This document shows positions 61,999 through 64,000 of a DNA stretch of 64,000 bases, piece by piece; the stretch's first letter is position 1; every line of letters begins with the position of its first letter. Location of the stretch: assembly GCA_914767715.1 (NCBI GenBank), contig OU612075.1:14322001-14386000 (forward strand), read 5' to 3'. The notes beneath the pieces were generated by a model that worked only from the letters and a program-made list of their open reading frames with translations, did not search any database and was not told the DNA's origin. The position numbers and the translations under genes are program-made. The stretch is from Membranipora membranacea. Taxonomy: Eukaryota > Bryozoa > Gymnolaemata > Cheilostomatida > Membraniporidae.

Positions 61999-63409
61999 AT
62001 TATGTCTTGCTTAGCAAGAGATTCTTCGTCTTCGGAATCGTCCTAACATCATTATGTTACAGTAGTCATAACCTACAATAGACTGAGCTTTCACAAAGTC
62101 TTGAGTCGCTGCCATGCAGTAACGACGGCTTTGCCGAGACTTAACCTAACAAAGAATAACAGTACAGTAACCCCATGGGCTGGTGTTGCTGAGCTACGGA
62201 GAACAAATTCCCTCTAATTGCCAAATGACTGAAAGTTCTTAAAACATTTTCTATAGTCTTATTAATTTTTGAAGGTTCTCAATCGACTTCTTGTTGGACT
62301 AATGAGCTTTCCACCTCTTGCTTATTGTATTATTTTAATATGTTACTTTTGTGCAATGTACCAATATCTAGAAAGAAAAGGGCCAATAATGCCTGTTTTG
62401 AGAATGTTCAGCCAATCTTGAATTGCTATGAAATAGCATTATGTTAATCTGTTGAGTGGAGGCAGATTGTACACGCTGAAAAACAGTGATCAATAATCCT
62501 GCTCAGACAGGTAAAAAAGGTGTTAGGAGCTGCCAGTCTCGTCAGCACTTGACCGAAATAAGAAAATACTGAACTGAGCCTTTCTCAGACTTCTTTTTTG
62601 TAAACTTTGAAGAAAACCGTTAAACGGTGAATCTCCTTACATGATACTGTGTCGACAATGTTCTCTATCCGCATCCCACACAATGATCTGATACCAACCG
62701 AATTTTATATTTCTACTGATGTTATCAATGCTAGTTCTAACATGATGTATTCTATTAAAGAGTAATGGTTTTTGTTAGTTTTCCAGGCCTAGGACAGGTT
62801 TCCTCAGATATGAGATGGATGATCTTTTTTTCTACGTTTTTCTACACTGATAAAAGGCGGTATGTAAATGCAGCCGGCAATTCAAATACTCAAAGAGCTG
62901 TAGGGTCGATGTTTATATGGATATATGTGAGTTTTGTGATACTAAATGATATCATTGAAACAGTCTCCATTTTTCTGTGTCACCAGAGGTGCTAATTATC
63001 CATCATTTCATCAAATAAATGAACGGAGTAAAAAATTCTTGTTTTTCTTTCACAACAACTAATAGTGTATAAGTGTTATGTTGTTATTGCGTCAAAGCTG
63101 AGATATGAGGAATATGTTTGAAAAATGTGCTGTTGCCACACAGAATATGCCAACAGTCAACACAAAAGCAAAACAATATTCATATTTTTATGGAAGGAAA
63201 CATATGTAGACCAGGGAGAATGTAGACCAAGATAAACAACGAATAATGTTGATTTAAGGGATGACAACTACAAACTGCTTCTGCTGGTTTTGCAAAACTT
63301 TATATGCAGAAAAGTGTGTCTCCAGCTATCAATGTGCTTGAGCTCCAGCTGTCATAAAGACTACTATACTGGGAGTCGCAAAACCTTATGAGGGGAGGGC
63401 TGGGAAATT
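61999..63409. other. Convergent 3' region between the GPCR and the right-hand membrane-protein gene
   Basis: No coding exon is supported. An AATAAA at about 63014 could end the plus-strand transcript. The open frame at 62765-62995 has no recognisable product. Confidence 0.4.
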
Positions 63410-63713
63410 CTACACACAATGCAGCAGTGTCATGGTATGGTAGTGAGCAAACTGCCAGGGGTTATATGGCAATGATATCCTACGGCTCTGACGTCTGTAA
63501 ACAGAATTCTTGCAAATGATCAGCATGATCCCAGCTAATGCGTATCCTAGCAAAAGCGGAAGTCTACAGAGTGCAGCAATGACGAGATTTAGACCAGGCA
63601 CCGCTCTGCACACCAGCTGGATACTTGTAATCATCAATACCCAATTCGATAGATGTAATACAATAAAGGCAGCAGTGTTCGATATTACCAAGCCTACATT
63701 GCTTTGTGAACTT
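63410..63713 (-). CDS. C-terminal exon of a multi-pass membrane protein, possibly a divergent GPCR (gene continues beyond the window)
   Basis: A good acceptor (AAGTTATCAG) opens an exon that enters in phase 2 and reads 100 codons to a TAG at 63410-63412. It contains two strong hydrophobic segments, about VISNTAAFIVLHLSNWVLM onward and VIAALCRLPLLLGYALAGI onward, separated by a short loop. A basic stretch, CKNSVYRRQSRR, then leads to a polar tail. The layout TM-loop-TM-basic tail is what TM6-TM7 plus helix 8 of a class A GPCR would give, but neither CWxP nor NPxxY is present. Any multi-pass protein could look like this. The coding nature is likely; the family is a guess. Confidence 0.4.
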
Positions 63714-64000
63714 CTGATAACTTATTGACTATCTAGGCATCTAGCAATTAATCCAACCAGGCTATTTTATTCACCAAACAAAAGATTGAATGGCTTTTGA
63801 GAGGCGTGCTGCTCGCTTGCAGCTCAAGTTTGCATGTATAATGTAGAACATTATCAGTTTATATACACAGTTATAAATGCCTATTTATTCTGCAGCCTAT
63901 TGAGCGATTAACCTTGAACCTTTACCTTTTGCAGTAGCTGCTGCCGGAACAGTTATTAAGGACAAGACCTGATCTCTGGTAGATCTGATAAAATTAAATG

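Overview
The window is nuclear DNA of an animal. It is AT-rich, with short exons, GT-AG introns of a few hundred bases to about 4.6 kb, and orthologues of conserved animal genes. The set (ribose-5-phosphate isomerase, an SRSF3-type SR protein, an Asef/collybistin-type Rho exchange factor, VPS33A, a KCTD3/SHKBP1 BTB-WD protein, a class A GPCR, and probably the end of a CLOCK-type gene) fits an invertebrate, most likely a bilaterian. I cannot name the species. All exon structures were assembled by hand from splice signals, reading phase and family resemblance. In the five complete conserved genes and the main GPCR, every junction keeps phase and the summed length is a multiple of three.

Layout from left to right: 209-1510 (+), last two exons of a probable CLOCK/NPAS2-like protein; 2708-5681 (-), RPIA, 7 exons, 235 aa; 9904-12065 (+), SRSF3-like protein, 4 exons, 171 aa; 13419-35388 (-), SH3-DH-PH exchange factor, 22 exons, 1360 aa; 36355-45037 (+), VPS33A, 14 exons, 610 aa; 45646-54189 (-), KCTD3/SHKBP1-like protein, 12 exons, 623 aa; 55347-61902 (+), class A GPCR, 4 exons, 375 aa; 63410-63713 (-), last exon of a second membrane protein that may also be a GPCR. 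Strands alternate without exception, so every intergenic gap is either a shared divergent promoter region or a convergent 3' region.

The genes do not form a pathway. They cover pentose phosphate metabolism, splicing, Rho-GTPase signalling, endolysosomal tethering (HOPS/CORVET), a BTB-WD scaffold, and peptide-type or orphan receptor signalling. Non-coding sequence holds mainly foldback elements: a pair of 377-bp TTAA-flanked MITEs in inverted orientation (46061-47021), a large inverted repeat (8489-8989) next to a 27-bp-stem hairpin (8996-9055), a perfect 36-bp palindrome (7905-7940), and a 30-bp palindrome family with copies at 20615 and 61969. There are also several minisatellites. I found no rRNA, tRNA, CRISPR array or autonomous transposon. 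Nothing here looks like a wholly new multi-gene system. The items most worth a second look are a possible small gene or alternative exon pair inside an exchange-factor intron, a cassette exon that would remove the RS domain of the SR protein, a GC-AG intron in RPIA, an insertion in the exchange-factor SH3 domain, and a GPCR with most class A micro-switches altered.
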